NCBI GenBank assembly: GCA_027625915.1
Contig: JANTQA010000047.1
Location: 1,984,001 to 2,048,000, forward strand
DNA: 64,000 nt
From: Anaeramoeba flamelloides
Lineage: Eukaryota > Metamonada > Anaeramoebidae
Direction of reading: 5' to 3'
Part shown: in pieces, positions 1 to 11,903 of the stretch
How the letters are laid out: each line of letters begins with the position of its first letter
How positions within the stretch are numbered: position 1 is the stretch's first letter
Notes under the pieces: model-generated
Databases searched by the model: none
What the model was told of the DNA's origin: nothing
Seen by the model: only the letters and a program-made list of their open reading frames with translations
Made by a program: the position numbers and the translations under genes

Positions 1-605
1 GTATTATTATATTATATATCCATGATTAAAAAATATCTATTAATAAAATTTCCATTGTTTTATTCATAAATAAAAATAATGATTATTATCTATCTTTATT
101 GTTTATTATTTTAAATTTCGGTTATTATTCCCTTAAAATTTTTAGGCTTTTTTCTTAAGAGCCTAGTTTTACTCTAGATATTACTCTGAATAGATATTTG
201 TTATTTTAAATAAAAATTGTTTCGATCGATATAGACTAATATTCAAAAATAGTGTAGAACTTATGGAAGTAGGTACATTTTTCTTATTTTTGACAATTTA
301 ATTGTGTAAACATTGTTGAAAACAGTTTTTTTTAGTTTCATAAGATATTGAAACTTTGAAATCAAAATATCATTATTCACTCGATTTCTTTAAAGAAATA
401 TTGTAAATAAGAACTGAAATTTTAAAGTATGTGACAATTTTTTGAACATTTTTATTGAATTATTTTTTGGTTTGGTTAAATTCGGTTTTGCATCTCGAAA
501 TGTGTTTCTGGTAACCCTTGAAATGAATCTCAAAGATTTACAAAAATCATTTTTTATACTTCTTTTACAAATTTACACACAAACACAAAAGAATAATTCT
601 TCAAA
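1..605. other. Non-coding 5' flank, AT-rich
   Basis: No open reading frame, RNA gene or clear repeat is visible. The last 60 bases before the ankyrin gene are A/C-rich and have no upstream ATG in frame, so they probably hold the 5' untranslated leader and core promoter. No specific promoter motif can be named. Confidence 0.5.
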
Positions 606-1149
606 ATGAGTAAAATGACTCCACTTCACCACGCTGCTAAAAGAGGAACCGAGTCTTGGATCCGTGAATTGTTAAAAGAAGGTGTTGATAATATTAATGC
701 CAAAGATAATTTTGGTTGGAGCCCACTCCATTATGCAGCATCTGGTGGACACCAAATGTGTTGTTGGTATCTTCTTGATGCCGGTGCAGAATTAGAAGCA
801 AAGTATGAGCCCTTTGCATCTTTTTTTTTTTTTTTTTTTTTTTTTTCCTCTTTTCGTTTCTTTTTATTCGCTTTTAATTTTTTTTTTTTACAAAAATAAT
901 CTTTCCCAAACAAACAAAAAAAAAATAATTCCGTCCTAAAGAGACGACAGTGGAGACACACCTCTTCATAAAGCGGCATGGAAGGGACACCTTGATACTA
1001 TCAATCATCTTTTAGAATGGGGGGCAGACAAAACCTCTAAAAATAATGAAGGAAAGTATCCTTTAGATCTTGCAAGAGATACCAAGATCGCACTTGTTTT
1101 ACAACTTGATCTCAGCGAAGAAGGATCAGAAAACGAATTGTCTGACTAA
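606..1149 (+). CDS. Small ankyrin-repeat protein, two exons
   Basis: I join exon 606-802 to exon 942-1149 across a 139-bp intron that starts GTATGA and ends TAAAG. The intron holds a long T tract. The splice restores a lysine codon and keeps the ankyrin period, giving 134 residues and a TAA stop. Three ankyrin repeats are clear: residues about 4-37 (TPLHHAAKRG), 38-70 (SPLHYAASGGH) and 71-104 (DTPLHKAAWKGH), followed by a partial fourth (YPLDLARD) and an acidic tail. Each repeat has the TPLHxAA helix start and a GAxxxxK hairpin. Ankyrin stacks bind protein partners; no catalytic domain is present and the partner cannot be told. The start ATG has an A-rich context and is the first in frame. 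Without the splice the first exon runs into poly-Phe from the intron, which supports the model. Family membership is sure; ortholog identity is unknown. Confidence 0.9.
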
Positions 1150-1845
1150 AACCTTACAGCAACCGAGTTTTTACGAGAGAGATCTTATTAAATTACATTT
1201 TATTCAAATACCAATAATTACTTTTTTCAATCTTTCTTTTTTTTTTTTTTTTAAGAACTAATTTCAAAACTTTGTTTCACAAATACTTTTTTCTTCGTAT
1301 TTCTAATTTTTGGAAGCTTTAAAGCCTTTAAACAAAATTTAACCTTTTTTTTTAAATTTTTAGTTTTTGCTTGACCTGAAACAACTATATTTTATTTAAT
1401 TGCTATTTTTTCTCCAATGCTAACTTTGAAATTGTTGAAAATAAAAAACATTAATATCAAATGGCTCACTTTAAATTTTTAATTCTTCTTATTTAAATTA
1501 AAATCTTTTGATATTTTTTACAATTTTCAACTTTTTGCAATAAAAATTAAAAATCTAATTTTTAAATATAAAATATCACGAGAATGACAAAAAAAAACAA
1601 AAACCTCATAAAAATCACATAAATCACAAGAACAATTAAAATACTTGACTAGAAATTTGGAAATTATGACCTTATAAGATTGTATGCCATTAAGTGAAAT
1701 TAACAATTATTTATTTATTATTTTTTTTTTTTTAGTTGCCAAAGTTGATAGGGAATTGATTTGTTTGTCAAGAAAAAATGATAACTAAAGCCCTTTATCA
1801 CTTAGAAAAAATAGAGTATTCTTTTTAAACGAATACAATTTTTAC
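1150..1845. other. Non-coding spacer
   Basis: AT-rich with T and A homopolymers. It contains the 3' flank of the ankyrin gene. I see no coding sequence or structured repeat. Confidence 0.5.
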
Positions 1846-1849
1846 ATTC

Positions 1850-2090
1850 AAGGTTCTAGCCATAAGCGTGGTTTTTCTTCTGACTCAGGAACTGACTTAC
1901 ATCTCCTAGGAATGATCAGTGGAAGTTTACTTCTTTTGTTTTAAAAAATTAAACCAAGCCCTTGATAATCATCAATATGAAGATTTTAAAAACAAATACA
2001 ATATGGTAATTCAGAAATTATCTAATCCCAATGATGCAGATTATTACCAATTTTTCGTTATTAATTTATATTATCAAATAAACTCTGTTT
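1850..2090 (+). pseudogene. Possible coding remnant, unidentified
   Basis: The stretch has higher sequence complexity than its surroundings. One frame reads LNQALDNHQYEDFKNKYN and on to a Tyr-rich segment (ADYYQFF), which looks protein-like. The frame runs straight into the terminal repeat of the element beginning at about 2088, so it may be the end of an exon or gene piece cut by that insertion. No family is recognised and no continuation is seen beyond the element. It could equally be a chance open frame. Confidence 0.25.
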
Positions 2091-2775
2091 CAGTCAAAGG
2101 GGTATCCAAAAAAAAACGTATTTTTCAAATATCAATTATTTTATATAATTGACCTTTGAAGAACAAATAAGAAATAAACAGAATAATACCCTTCAAAGAA
2201 TTGTTGATATATATCTGAAAGAAAACTAATTAATCAATAGATTTTCTTAAAAATTGAAAAACTCAAATTCTTAGGGATATTGAGAAAAACAACGATGTTC
2301 GTTTTGATCTTCTACTGACATTTGAATAATAAATATGAAACATTTTTCACTTTATTTTCCATACTTTTCTTTTATAAATCAAGCCCCCAAACGAAGTTTG
2401 TTGGTATTTGTGGTCTCTATTTGAAAAAGGAAATGAAAATGAAGTGAAAATTTTTCACATTTATTAAACAAATATCAAGATCAAAGATCGAATAGAATTG
2501 CAATAGAAATAAATAGGATTTCTCAACAATCTTCACATGGTTTCAATAATCTTAGAATAATACGTTTTTACCAAGTGACTATTGATCTTGCAATAAAAAA
2601 AAATTTTGCAACTGTATGGCGTTTTAAAAAAAATCGAAAAAAAAAAACAAGAAAAAATGTGAAAAAAATGATTTCAATTTTGAAAATTTCCAAAATAAAA
2701 TTTTTCTTCTAATATCTCTGCAAACCCTTTAATCACATGTATTATACCATTACAACTGGGCCCCTTTGACTGAAA
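2088..2775 (+). mobile_element. TIR element, family A, copy 1 (non-autonomous DNA transposon)
   Basis: The left end reads TTTCAGTCAAAGGGG and the right end is its reverse complement (CCCCTTTGACTGAAA at 2761-2775), so the element has 15-bp perfect terminal inverted repeats. Length is 688 bp with no transposase. The interior aligns by eye with copies at 27303, 44454 (inverted) and 45352, sharing an ATATCAATTATTTT segment near the left end, a GATCTTC segment in the middle and an ATGATTTCAATTTTGAAA segment near the right end. Relative to those copies it carries about 160 extra bases at roughly 2317-2478 that can fold on themselves. The superfamily is not certain; the CAGT ends resemble Tc1/mariner-type elements. 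Confidence 0.8.
2317..2478. repeat. Foldback insertion inside the family A element
   Basis: Compared with the copies at 27303 and 45352, this copy carries about 160 extra bases between two GATCTTC/AAGATC segments. The insert starts with a TTTTTCACTTTATTTTCC-like arm and ends with the complementary GGAAATGAAAATGAAGTGAA-like arm, so it can form a hairpin. The arm motif (GAAGTGAAAATTTTTC) recurs at about 34910 and, more weakly, at 13750. Confidence 0.45.
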
Positions 2776-5443
2776 AATAGTTTATTTCTGAAAAAATTCA
2801 AAAATAATTATAATTTATAAATGTACAATAATCAAAAAACTAGTAAAAAAATTGATTTTTATTTTGAGTTTTGATTTATCGCTCAAGAAAAAAAAAAGCC
2901 AAACAAGAAAAAAAAATAGAAACTAAATATTGTATAGTAAAACATCAGAAAAAAAACTTTAAATAAGATCTATTAAATATAAGATAAAAATAGAATTTTA
3001 ATGTCAAAAGTGGGAATTAAACATTGGTAAAATTCTTTTAATTTAAAATATTGATTAATTTTTTAAAATTTATTTCAACTTTTTTATAGTTGAATTTTTT
3101 ATATTTTTCGAACAAAATAACAAGATCCCAAATTGAATTTGGATAACAATATATTAGTTTTATCAGTATTTGTATTGATATCAAAATATTCTATAATAAT
3201 ATAAACTCATATTCAATTTTTTTTCATGTGTAAATATTTAAAATAATTTCATTTATACTATTATCTTCAAATTGGAATTAATATTGATTGTTTTAAAATA
3301 TTTTTCCGATTTTTTTTTTGTCTGATTTTTATTTTTTTTTTCAATTAAACTAACAATACAAATCTAAACGTAAAGTATAAATTTTCAGATTTTTTTTAAT
3401 AAAAAAATTATTTTTTAAAGAAAACTGGTGTCAAATCTTGTGTCGAGGAATATACATAAATATAATTCTATTTAATAAAAGAATTTTTGAGTGTAACTCT
3501 CAGATTCAATTAAATGACACTTTTGGATAATTATAAAATTGATCTATAAAAATAATATACTATATTCTTTCAAATTCTACAAAACCATCGTTATCTTTTT
3601 TCAGACTTTAAAGAATTAAAAAATTTAGTTTTTACTCAAGTTCGTTTAAATTCAAAATAAAACGAGATGTAATATCCAAAAGTAAAGCAATAGATAGGCG
3701 AATTTTTATACATACACACACACACACACGCGCGCGCGTGCACACAGCTATATATATTCACTATTTCAAATATTTTTTTTCCAATTTTATATGGTTATAT
3801 TAATTTTTTCGAACGATGCGATCTTTTATGAAAAATTTCTGATATGAACAATAAATTTCATAATTTTAAAAAATAATATTTAAAGTTTGGTGATTATACT
3901 TTCTTTAAATAATATTTTAAAGAGTTTTTGGTCTAAATTTTTTTAAAAAATAATTATTTTTGTTGGGAATTCTTGAGTAAAATAATTAATATCAAATTCC
4001 AAAATTATAATTTTATTCAAAATTATTCTCTATTGTTTTCAAAAATCAAAGACAATAAAAACCAACTACTAGTAATTAAAATTCTTCAATGAAAAAAGTT
4101 ATTATCATCATGATAAGTGATCTGATTTTTATCAACCAAGATAAAGAGAAATAAATTCAATTAATGCTGGTATACAAATATTTTTCTTTTACTTTGGTTT
4201 AATTTTTTATATTTATTAAATATTTATTTTAATATTTAGCCCGTTTGTATATATATTCAAATAAATTAATTATCTTTTTATAAGAACTATTCTTGTTTTT
4301 TCTTAAAAAATATTAGATTTTCATTAGTTTGTCAGATAATTTTTTAAAAAATTATACGATTTTTTTCATGATTTTAAGTTGAATTATTTGATGACCTGTA
4401 AAGTGAAAATCTTTTTTATTTTATGATAATTTATAGTTACTTTATTCTCAATTTTTTTGTATTATTTCCTTTAATCTGGTTTATTGGTTACTTATTGTCA
4501 AAAAAATTCACTATTAGAGAGATTCTAAGTTATATTTATTATTTTTTCGAGTTTTTGGACTGTTTTTTGATTTCTTCAATGGTTTAAATTTATAATTCCT
4601 GTAGTTTTTTTTTTTCAAAAAATAAATTTTACTTTTTTCAAAATTTTTCCTTTATAATTCATTTAAAAAGCCTTAATCAATTTAAAAAAAAAAAATAAAA
4701 ATTATTTCTTTTGATATAAACTGAATATATGATGATAAAAATAATAAATTATTTGAAGGATCAATATTTCAATGATTTTTTTTTTTTGTGATTGATTAAA
4801 TTCTGTTTATTTTGCCCATTTTGAGTAATATTCAGATAATTTGTTAGATCTATCTTTTTTTTAATTATTATTTTATTTCAAATAATTTTTTTATTTAATA
4901 AATCAAAATATAATAAATTATCCATATAGTTTTATTTTTAAAGAATTTTGAAAAAAAAAAATAAACGTAGACACCACATTTTTTTATCTCAATTTTCCCC
5001 GATCTATTAAACATTTTTTTTTTTGATTATTTTATTACTTACATTTCAAATAATAAAGCTATACCAGAGAAAATTGGGGTTTAATTTTTTTTGGTTGTAC
5101 AAAATCATAAGAAAAAAAAAAAAAAAAAAAAAATCCATTTGAATCTTTTTAATTCAAAACAAAAAATATTTGTTTTAATGTAAACAACCACATTTGATTA
5201 TTCACAATTTAATTTTGAGATTTCAAATTTTTTTCTATTTGAAAGTTAGAAAATTTTGAAAAGAATTTATTATAAAATCAAATTTTCAGATTTTATTTTG
5301 GTTAATTTAAAATTTTATTTTATTTTATTATTAACCAAACTTTAAAAATCGCATAACATTTGTGAATGTATTTATTTTTTACAAAAAATAAAAAAAAATT
5401 TCTTTAAATGATGATTAAAAAAAAATAAAAAAATTAAATATTA
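2776..5443. other. Non-coding spacer, 2.7 kb
   Basis: Very AT-rich with many homopolymer tracts, including a poly(A) run near 5110-5133. Apart from the CA/CG microsatellite listed separately I see no gene, RNA or repeat. The last part is the 3' flank of the minus-strand DHX35 gene. Confidence 0.5.
3711..3748. repeat. (CA)n-(CG)n microsatellite
   Basis: An alternating purine-pyrimidine run of about 38 bases passes from CA repeats through CG repeats to GTGCACAC. It is one of the very few CG-rich spots in this AT-rich spacer and has the pattern that can adopt Z-DNA. Confidence 0.9.
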
Positions 5444-7681
5444 TTAATTTTTTCTTCTAATTTTCATTGTCTTGTTTGAAAAGGCACGGTTTTGGAATTC
5501 GTAATAATGGGGAGCAATTTCGTGCAGCCATTCTGGCTGTATTGCTAATAATTCTTTGATGAATGGCCTAGTTGTAAACACAATTTCGTGGAAAATGATA
5601 TATTCTGGCAGCCTTTCATGGAACAAAACGGAATTTGGGTGTATATATAAAATGGTATCGCCCTTCAAAGATCGGTAAGTTCCATTTGTATGTAGTTTGG
5701 CTGCGTTCGAGAAATATCCGGCAACTATGCATTTTCTGATGGTGTCTAAAACAAAGTTATCCTTTTCATCGTTTTGCTCGACTATACCGAATTGATTTCT
5801 GTCATTAAATTGCATTGTTTTCATTGTTCGTAAAACGGAGATTATCTCAATTTTGAATTTTTTTAAATACTTGATTAATTGCTCTCTAATTTGGATGGCT
5901 CTCATGAGCGCCTTATAATTTAAATAGTGTTTGTCACACCAATTTTTATTTTTCTTATGGGCAATAAATTCCTTGTAAACATTCAATAGGGAGATATGGT
6001 CACCCTCTATAACGGCAAATTTATTTTTATTTGTCTTCTTATAAATGGTTTGGATTGGGCTATTCCAAACCTCACGGACCGATAGCATTGCTGCGATTGT
6101 CAGTATTTCGTTGGAACACCCGAGCTTGCCGGAGTACAGCAACATTTTTGCCAGTCTTGGCTCGATGGGCAATTCCGACATTGGCTTCCCATATGTGTCT
6201 GTTAATTGTGCCTGGTCGTTTAGGGCGTTTAAGGAATACAATAGGGATAACGAATCAACAACAAGATCTGAAGGTGGCGACGAGAGCCATTTTAGGTTAT
6301 AAATTTTTTTTAGCCCGAGCGCCTTCAAGTATAGCATCGCGTTTTCAAATTTGTTGCGAATAATTTCCGGTGTCGACGAATTTTCGAATTTCTTGTAGCT
6401 TTCCCTGGGATACAGCCGATAACACTTCCCATTGCAGACCCTTCCTGCCCTTCCAGATCTTTGCTTCGCACTGTGCTTAGAAATTGGAATAATCACTAAA
6501 GAATCGACAGACGTTTTTGGGTTGTATTGGCGTATTTTGACAAATCCGCAGTCAACAACATACACGATCCCTGGGATTGTAATACTGCTCTCGGCCACAT
6601 TTGTTGAAAAAATGATCTTTCTGCACCTCACTCTTCTTTGCTGCTGCTGCTGCTGCTGTTGGTAGTAATTCTTGCTAATATCCCCAATGTACAACTTATT
6701 GAAAACAGATTTTTGTTTCTCGATCGGCATGGAAGCAAATAACGGAATCGCGCGGGCTGAGTAGCCATCCTTTCGTGGCTTCAGTTGTTGGATTTTGGTA
6801 TTAAAATCACTCACGGCTTGTTCGATTTCTTCTTGGCCAGTCAAAAAGGCTAAGATGTCGCCCTTGTTGGCTTCATTTGAATGGATATTAAGGCAAGTGG
6901 ACACGCACCCATTCAAATAATTTGACAACGGCTGCTTGATGTAATGGATGTCGACAGGGAACGCTCTGCCTTCAACTGAAATTGTTGCAGTCTTAAAGTC
7001 CCCTGTAAAATAATTGAAAAATTTGTTAACTTCCAAAGTTGCAGAACTCACCACGACTTTCAAGTCACCACGCCTTTTCAGCAAGATTTTCCTTAAGAGT
7101 GCAATCAGCAAATCCGTAGCGATCGTTCTTTCGTGTGCTTCGTCAATGATTAGGACACAATAGCTGCTCAGCAAGGGATCGCTGAGCATCTCCCGTAATA
7201 GCATGCCGTCAGTCAGGTATTTGATCCGCGTCTCCCTGTTATAGACATGCTCAAATCGGATCGAGTAGCCCACAGTCTTGCCAACTTCCTCTCCCATTTC
7301 GTTCGCGACCCGATTCGCGATTGTAACAGTCGATACCCTTCTCGGCTGCGTGCATCCAATACACCTTTGCTTATTATTATTGCTCTTGTTGTTGTTATTC
7401 TCGTTCCCACTATTCATTAATGTATACCCAGACTCGTAAATGTACTGTGGTAGCTGTGTAGTTTTGCCACTTCCTGTGGATCCTTGCACTAACACAACAT
7501 CAGATTGATCCAACAAATACAAAAACTGTCTCCGATGCCTGCTAATTGGTAATTCGCTTCTTTGTTCATCATAGCTTAATTTGTTTCTCGGATTATGAAC
7601 AAAATACTGTGGCTCAGATGTTAGTCCTCGATCAGAAAATGATGGTGGTGGTGGTTTGTTTGTTCCTGGTTTCCAAAACAT
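5444..7681 (-). CDS. DHX35: DEAH-box RNA helicase, DHX35 ortholog
   Basis: A single uninterrupted 745-residue frame. The N-terminus FWKPGT and the segment SELPISRHRRQFLYLLDQ are typical of DHX35 and not of Prp2, Prp16, Prp22 or Prp43. Helicase motifs in order: Walker A GSTGSGKT (67-74), TQPRR (111-115), DEAH (180-183), SAT (213-215), TNVAESSITIPG (360-371) and QRSGRAGR (407-414). After these come the winged-helix/ratchet and OB-fold regions, ending with the DHX35-like PEWLHEIAPHYY. The human protein is about 703 residues; the excess here is an Asn/Lys insert at 94-104 and a polyGln tract at 341-348, both outside catalytic motifs. All ATPase residues are intact. The family acts in the nucleus on spliceosome-associated RNA. 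The gene has no intron and is visibly less AT-rich than its flanks. The start codon is followed at once by the conserved FWKPG, which fixes it. Stop is TAA. Confidence 0.96.
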   Translation of the reverse strand: MFWKPGTNKPPPPSFSDRGLTSEPQYFVHNPRNKLSYDEQRSELPISRHRRQFLYLLDQSDVVLVQGSTGSGKTTQLPQYIYESGYTLMNSGNENNNNKSNNNKQRCIGCTQPRRVSTVTIANRVANEMGEEVGKTVGYSIRFEHVYNRETRIKYLTDGMLLREMLSDPLLSSYCVLIIDEAHERTIATDLLIALLRKILLKRRGDLKVVVSSATLEVNKFFNYFTGDFKTATISVEGRAFPVDIHYIKQPLSNYLNGCVSTCLNIHSNEANKGDILAFLTGQEEIEQAVSDFNTKIQQLKPRKDGYSARAIPLFASMPIEKQKSVFNKLYIGDISKNYYQQQQQQQQRRVRCRKIIFSTNVAESSITIPGIVYVVDCGFVKIRQYNPKTSVDSLVIIPISKHSAKQRSGRAGRVCNGKCYRLYPRESYKKFENSSTPEIIRNKFENAMLYLKALGLKKIYNLKWLSSPPSDLVVDSLSLLYSLNALNDQAQLTDTYGKPMSELPIEPRLAKMLLYSGKLGCSNEILTIAAMLSVREVWNSPIQTIYKKTNKNKFAVIEGDHISLLNVYKEFIAHKKNKNWCDKHYLNYKALMRAIQIREQLIKYLKKFKIEIISVLRTMKTMQFNDRNQFGIVEQNDEKDNFVLDTIRKCIVAGYFSNAAKLHTNGTYRSLKGDTILYIHPNSVLFHERLPEYIIFHEIVFTTRPFIKELLAIQPEWLHEIAPHYYEFQNRAFSNKTMKIRRKN

Positions 7682-10600
7682 TACCTTGATGATTATAAAA
7701 ATTATTGTTTCTTGAAATGTTTTTGGTTTCTAAATTGATAAAAAATAAATTTTACTTTTTGATTTTTAAGGCATTGACTCATTTTGATTTTTTGAGGTTT
7801 AATATCGTTATACACTTAACACCAGATTATAATATTCAGATAAAAGGCATTGTGTTGATTGGTAGTTAAATATAAATTGATAGGTATTTTTAAACTCGAT
7901 ATTTTGTTCTTATCGTCAATAGTCCTTGTATTTAGGATTATGAACCCGAGGTAGATGTTGTGTAAAAAGGAGCCCATTTCATGAATGAAAACACAAATCA
8001 TAATCAATTTTAGAAGTAAAAATAGTTATAGAGTAAAAATAGGGGAATGAATTCGAAGTGAAAATAATATCCCCTTTTTTTTCAGAAATACTAGTATTGG
8101 TATATCTCATTTGAAACTAAAATGTCGATCTTGTGTAAAAAACATCATATATCACACAACTTTTGGTACCTTGTGAAAAAGTGTCTCTGCTGTTTTTTTT
8201 CTTGATGGTATTGGATTAAGATTTTGTTTTATTTGACAAATTTTTTACAATAAATTTTTTAGAATTTAGTCAACTTGTTTTACTTTTTCTATGTTAAGTT
8301 GGTACACCCTAACTGAATTCTTAATATAAATTATAAATAGCTTCATTTAATATTGATTAAGATATTTAAGATCAATTCTCAAGATACTATCAAATAAAAA
8401 TATGTTTTGATCTAATATATTCAAAAAAAAAAGATATTTATAAGAGTTTTACCAAAAAATAGATTCATCGTGTTTATTAGCCCAAGTGGATTATAAACTT
8501 ATTTTTTTGAATCTTTAATGAAATTCATAAATAAAATTTTAGGAATTTATGCCAATAAGAGTATTTAATAGCCTCTCTCCTAAATAATAAACAAAAATAT
8601 CGAGTTTTTTCCCTTTTATTTTCTACTCTAAAATCTCAGTTACCCAGTCTGTAAAAATAATCAACCAAAAAGATATTTAAACAATTAATTTTTACGTCAA
8701 GTATGGATTTGAGTGTATTTATAGTAATAAATAATTAAAATTGAATAATTTTACCCTGAATTAAGAAAACTTTTTATTGCTAATTTGAAGTAAGAATATA
8801 TTTACAAAAGAGCAAATTATATAATAAAGGAAAAAAAAAACAAAAAATTTGCTTTTTTTGCAAAAATAATTCATTTTAATATTTTGAGAAAAGATTGTAT
8901 AAAATTTCAAAAATATAATAGAGTAGTTTTGAAAAATTACAATAGTAATCATTTTTTTAAAAAAAATATTGAATTTCAATATCATAACAAAAAATCAGAT
9001 TTTATTTTGTTTCAAATCAAATTCTAATTTATTAGATGAGAATGACATAATTATTTGCTTTGATTTATTAATTTTTTATCTTTATCTGATAAAATAACAA
9101 CAAATTCAATTATTTATTGTAAATACCATTCTAATAAGGAAAATTAATTACATCAAAAAAAAAAAAACCAAAATCATTCAACTTAAAAATATCATTCACA
9201 ATTTAAAAAGGAATAAATGATAAACATTGAATGGGAAACAATAAGAAGAAATATATTAATTCAATATAAGAGAAAGTGTAATCTTGAAAAAAAACTTGGA
9301 ATTGAAAGAATATCTTACAATTGGTCAATTCCCATATAACCTCGGGGAGAAACAATACCACAACCAGAAAAACCCAACAGTATTATAAAAAATAGAATAT
9401 TTTACATATAATTTAAATTTATACTTAAATAATAAATAACAAAAAGTATATTCCAAAAATTTAGCATGTTTTTTTAAAAAAAATGACTTTATTTTAATAT
9501 CTATTCTTTATCAGAAATATAAATAATAAATATTACTGACTACTTTTGTTCAGTAAGGAAAGTTATAACTTCATATATTATCTGGTTATTGATTTTTATT
9601 ATTTCTGAATAATGTAAAAAACGGATAATCTACTTATATAAAATGTGATTTTTTTCCTTAATTACCAATAAGACTAATGAAAAATTTGAAACTTTATCAT
9701 TTATTATTTATGCTATAATTTGAAAAATAATTAGAAATGAAAATAACTATCTATATTTTTTTAAAATTTTTCTTCTATTTCTTTTAAAAACTCTCTAAAA
9801 CAAAGTCAGTATGGAGGTGTTTTGTTCAAAAAATTATTGGGCTCTGCAATTTATCTGTTTTTCGTCATAAACAACGATTCAATTTCCAATTTTTTGTACT
9901 TTTGAATTTTTCACAGTAACACTCTTAAGTAAAAATTGGTATTGAAAACTTTAAAAGGAATTTTTTTGTTTTAGGTTTGTTTTTTTTTTTTTTCAAATTT
10001 TTTGACATAATGGTTATTTGTATCTTTTCTTGATGGGTTAGATCCTAAGTTCCAAAAATAAATAGGATCTTAAGTTGTTTCATTATAGTTCAACAATTAC
10101 CTTTTATAATTCTTTTGGATCCTCTATCCAGACTCAAAAAAAATGATATTGCTAACGTGATATTGAGGAGTTCAAAGAATGGCGATGGATATCGTCTTAT
10201 ATCACTTCGAACAATCTCATTTTTTTCCTTCTTCCAGTTACAACCCAGATTATAAAAAAGAGCATATTTCCAAATCAAAACAAAAAACATAGATATTAAT
10301 TTGTAAAAGTTCTACATGAAACTATACCCAATAAGGTATATTTTTTTCAAATCGAGAGGAATTTTCAACAAAAAAAGCAGATTTTAAAAAGGGTTTTTGA
10401 GAGTGGATCAGAGTTGGAAATAATAAATTTTGGGAAAAATAATTTGTGTTTTTCAACTATGTAATTAATCATAAAAAACATATGACTTTAAAATATCTAT
10501 TATAAGAATATTAATCCATGTTTTAGATATTTCTGAAATGTTTTTTTGTCAATTATATTGAAAAGACTAAATCATAAACTTAGGAGCAAAAAATTTTTTC

Positions 10601-11157
10601 TCCTCATTGCAAATAATTTTTGAAATGTGTTTTGACTAAATTCAAGGGAAATTATGTCTAATTGGAATATTCATATTCAAAGTTTCTGATTTTCAACAAT
10701 TAAACGAACCATAATTAGAAAACATATTTGTACTCCTGGATTTTCAGAACTCTTTCTTGTTTAAATATTCAAAAAAGGTAATTCTTCTTTTTTCAAATCT
10801 TACAGGATATTGTTTTTTGCAGAAACCTTTCAAAAAAAAATATCAACAACAACTTTTTCGACAATTAATTTGTTGAGACTAAATCTTATTAAATCAAGAA
10901 ATCCGGTACCTACCATATTAATTTTCAAATAAACAATCTCTATAATTTGACATATACTGTTAAAATCAAGTTAAACTTTTTAGAATTTTATCTCTCCAAG
11001 TCCATTAAGAAAGCTGAATAAAATCTCTAAAAGTATCATTTCAATATTGGGTTTGGAGTTGATTCGGTTTTTACATCAAATAATTTGGAAAATATTTAGA
11101 AAACTTGAAATTAAATTTCATTTATTAATTGGAAAATAACAGGTTTTCAAAAAGTTT
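7682..11157. other. Non-coding spacer, 3.5 kb
   Basis: AT-rich sequence with no convincing coding frame on either strand. The few short open frames are Phe/Ile/Lys-rich and look random. It holds the 5' flank of DHX35. No duplicated segment was recognised. Confidence 0.45.
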
Positions 11158-11445
11158 GTGAAAAAAAGTTTTTTCATAATGACCACATCAGATTTTAAAG
11201 AACAGAGAAAAGTTATTTTGTTAAGAAAGAAAGTACATCTTTTTGTTTCTCTTTTTGGGGACGAGTATAAGGATAATATGAGCAAAATAGAAAAGAAAAA
11301 AGATTTCTCAAAATTACCTCACTTAATCCCAATTATATTAACTTGTAAAAAAAACTATAGTGACACAATGAATAACAAACCTTTTGTTGTTAAAAGTTTT
11401 CTCATGAACCCAGTTTGGAAAGGAGGAAAAAATAATTTCATTTAA
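11158..11445 (+). CDS. Short possible gene or exon, unidentified
   Basis: An open frame of 95 residues with balanced composition (for example DFKEQRKVILLRKKVHLFVS and LPHLIPIILTC) that looks more protein-like than neighbouring random frames. A second in-frame ATG at 11179 is a plausible start. There is no recognisable domain, signal peptide or membrane helix. It could be a terminal exon of a gene whose upstream exons I cannot find, or a chance frame. It lies 460 bases upstream of the DENN gene on the same strand, with no sign that the two are joined. Confidence 0.33.
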   Translation: MKKSFFIMTTSDFKEQRKVILLRKKVHLFVSLFGDEYKDNMSKIEKKKDFSKLPHLIPIILTCKKNYSDTMNNKPFVVKSFLMNPVWKGGKNNFI

Positions 11446-11903
11446 AATGAGAAAAAGTGAAAAATTTATTTGTCATAAATTAGGAAAAAATTTTTCTATT
11501 TAGGGTTATGATCAACTGTATCTTTTTTCAATCACCAAATTCTCTTTGTAAGATTTGATGTTTTGTATTCTAAATTTCAAAAAATGAAATATAAAAAACT
11601 TTTGTCAAGAATTACTCTTAACTTTTGAAACAATATTTCAATTCTTTTTCCTAAATTGATCCTTAAATCAAGAAGGTAACAACATTCAATAAAATTAAAA
11701 GTTGTTGGGTAGAAGGAAATTTCTTTTGTATTTTGGAAACTCCATTCTCATCTTCTACTTTGTTCAGAATACAATGAAATTTGAAACTTTTAAGAATAAA
11801 AAAAACAAGAAATTACAGACAAAAAAAAGACAACTGGTGTTAAAGTTGAGATTATTATTTTGATCATTTTTTGTTATTTAGGTTTTTTGATTTCTCAAGT
11901 TGC

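Noticed and set aside
6031-6665. Plus-strand frames over the helicase gene, including a poly-Cys one
   Set aside because: Shadows of DHX35; the poly-Cys is the complement of the polyGln codons and no domain is present.
8761-8985. Phe/Ile-rich 74-residue frame resembling a membrane protein
   Set aside because: Hydrophobicity follows from T-rich codons; many such frames occur by chance in this AT-rich DNA and none has charged flanks or conserved text.
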